From Basidiobolus heterosporus B8920 (Eukaryota; Basidiobolomycota; Basidiobolomycetes; Basidiobolales; Basidiobolaceae): a stretch of 31,078 nt of DNA. The stretch is from contig JNET01033090.1 of NCBI GenBank assembly GCA_000697455.1, forward strand, positions 1 to 31,078, given 5' to 3'. Of the stretch, positions 29,840-31,078 are shown one piece after another; within the stretch, counting starts at the first letter, position 1; each line of letters starts with the position of its first letter. The notes beneath the pieces are model-generated. The model was not told the DNA's origin. It did no database searches and saw only the letters and a list, made by a program, of their open reading frames with translations. Made by a program: the position numbers and the translations under genes.

Positions 29840-31078
29840 ATGATGCCAAGTATTAGTTCTACATGCACAATTGCCAATGTTTCAATGTTTGCCAAACAAG
29901 ACTATATCTTGTGGAAATATAAAATGCAAATAATGCTTGAAGAAAGAGAACTCTGGGATATTGTCTCAGGTGAAGGAGTATTGCTGGAGGGGTCCCCTGA
30001 AGCTATAGCAAGGCTTAAGAAGAGAGAAAGCCAAGTAATTGCTAATATCAGCTTGAACTTAACCTAGGGCAATGATAGCATATTTACCCAGTGAATTTTG
30101 CTACCAAAGCCTGGAGTGCATTGGAGAATATATATGAGGCTAAAAACCTGTGTAATAGGCTGTTTGTTTGACAAGAAATATAGTGACTCAGTGGTGGCAT
30201 ATATTGCCTTAGTAAAACCAATGACATTTAGATAGCAGGCAATTGGTGTGTCTGTTGGTAAAGATGACATAGGTATAACACTATTAACAAGTCTACCATT
30301 GGAGTGTGAAAGTCTCATTGTGTTGCTGGAATCCAGTAATGAAGACTTAGCTTTGGAGTTTGTTATTGCAAGATTAACACCTAAAGAAATGTGGTGAAAA
30401 GATGATGATGAGAACACTGACATAAATTCATTTTGTGGAGCTTACAACTGTGATTCTATGCTCTCCAAAGTTGGAAAAGAATCCAGGAGAAGTATCTGCC
30501 ACTATTGTAAGAAACCAGGCCATTGGAAGAAAGATTGCAAGAAAAGATATGTCAACAAAAGAAGAAATACTGCAAATATAATGGTGGACCAGTAATTTAT
30601 TTCAGGCTTGTCTAACACTGGGAGGAGTGATATTCAGATATGGTTTATTGATTCTGGAGCATCCCAACATAATGCAAACCAAAAGGAGTGGTTTACTGAA
30701 TTTAAAGAAATTCTGGTCAGACACATTCTCATGGGTAATGCTGAGAGCTTAGAAACAGTTGCTTCTGGTAAAATCAAGCTGAGCTTAAGGACAAGCTATA
30801 ATTGTGACCCTGAAGGATGTGCTATATGTATCAAAGATCACAAGAAATCCAATCTCTGTAAGCCAAGCTACTACTCAAGGACTTAGGTTTAATCTTGATC
30901 AAGATTGGTGCATAAACCATGACCAAACAGATGTTTTATAGGATCTGGCTCAAAGAAAGATAATCTATATAAGCTGGCACTTACTCCTCATGAACTTACA
31001 CATTGTCTGGGTGCAGGGTTACCAAGGTTATTCTTCCTGAATCTCAGGTAGATGTGGTTTGCTCACTAGGTGCAATAA
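29840..31078 (+). pseudogene. Copia gag-protease region, degenerate, cut by window end
   Basis: Begins MMPSISSTCTIANVSMFAKQ with the FAKQDYILWKYKM segment typical of copia gag. Several in-frame stops (first after residue 75) and small shifts break it. The UBN2-like core is seen as DDIGITLLTSLP. The zinc knuckle CHYCKKPGHWKKDC (30497-30538) is an intact C-X2-C-X4-H-X4-C. The protease active site FIDSGASQHN lies near 30644-30673, and degraded sequence leading to the GAG-pre-integrase region runs to the window end. Present stops show it is dead. It is the same superfamily and strand as the fragment at 1-1490, but a separate copy. Confidence 0.88.

Noticed and set aside
1..31078. Left (integrase-RT) and right (gag-protease) copia pieces as two halves of one element split by the gene block
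   Set aside because: Both are on the plus strand, but the 3' half lies left and the 5' half right, the wrong order for a simple split. Each is simply cut by the window edge.

Overview
The window is nuclear DNA of a fungus. It has a Zn2Cys6 factor with a fungal-type regulatory domain, a velvet factor, a Fep1/SreA-type iron GATA repressor, genes rich in short GT-AG introns (about 58-100 nt) with yeast-like TACTAAC/TACTAAT branch sites, and short TTAGGG-type telomere-like motifs. A homologue of the cobalamin-trafficking protein CblD (MMADHC), a highly split SEC27 (17 exons) and degraded Ty1/copia elements make an early-diverging, non-Dikarya lineage my best guess. That placement is inference; no marker here settles it.

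Layout. 1-1.5 kb: decayed copia integrase/RT piece, cut by the window edge. 2.3-2.8 kb: 3' fragment of an hsp70 gene (-), broken by a telomere-like insert. 3.5-3.9 kb: small possible tail-anchored protein (+). 4.7-5.4 kb: RPL19 (+), with an intron inside the start codon. 5.7-7.1 kb: TFIIE-beta, TFA2 (-, 7 exons), divergent from SEC27, beta'-COP (+, 7.6-11.5 kb). 11.8-12.7 kb: unrecognised membrane protein (-). 12.8-15.2 kb: Zn2Cys6 factor (+). 15.2-17.7 kb: long regulatory-looking spacer with a 4 x 27-bp GATA-site array. 17.7-19.0 kb: two-finger iron GATA factor (+). 19.3-20.0 kb: MMADHC/CblD homologue (-). 20.5-22.4 kb: dead or misassembled secreted dipeptidyl-peptidase V (+). 23.1-23.5 kb: small two-exon candidate gene (-). 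23.8-25.8 kb: velvet factor (+, 7 exons). 25.8-28.2 kb: low-complexity spacer. 28.2-31.1 kb: nest of LTR pieces, a tRNA-like Pol III unit, two copies of a 200-bp inverted-repeat element and two copia gag remnants.

How it fits together. The core genes (RPL19, TFIIE-beta, beta'-COP) are housekeeping genes of translation, Pol II initiation and COPI transport. The middle block is regulatory and accessory: Zn2Cys6, iron GATA and velvet regulators interspersed with a B12-trafficking gene and a secreted protease relic. No gene cluster for a single pathway is visible.

Caution: SEC27, the membrane-protein gene and the DPP-V gene each need a small indel or an unusual splice to keep frame. Sequence error at short homopolymers is therefore a live alternative to biology at those three places. 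Exon limits were read by eye from splice motifs and reading-frame continuity.
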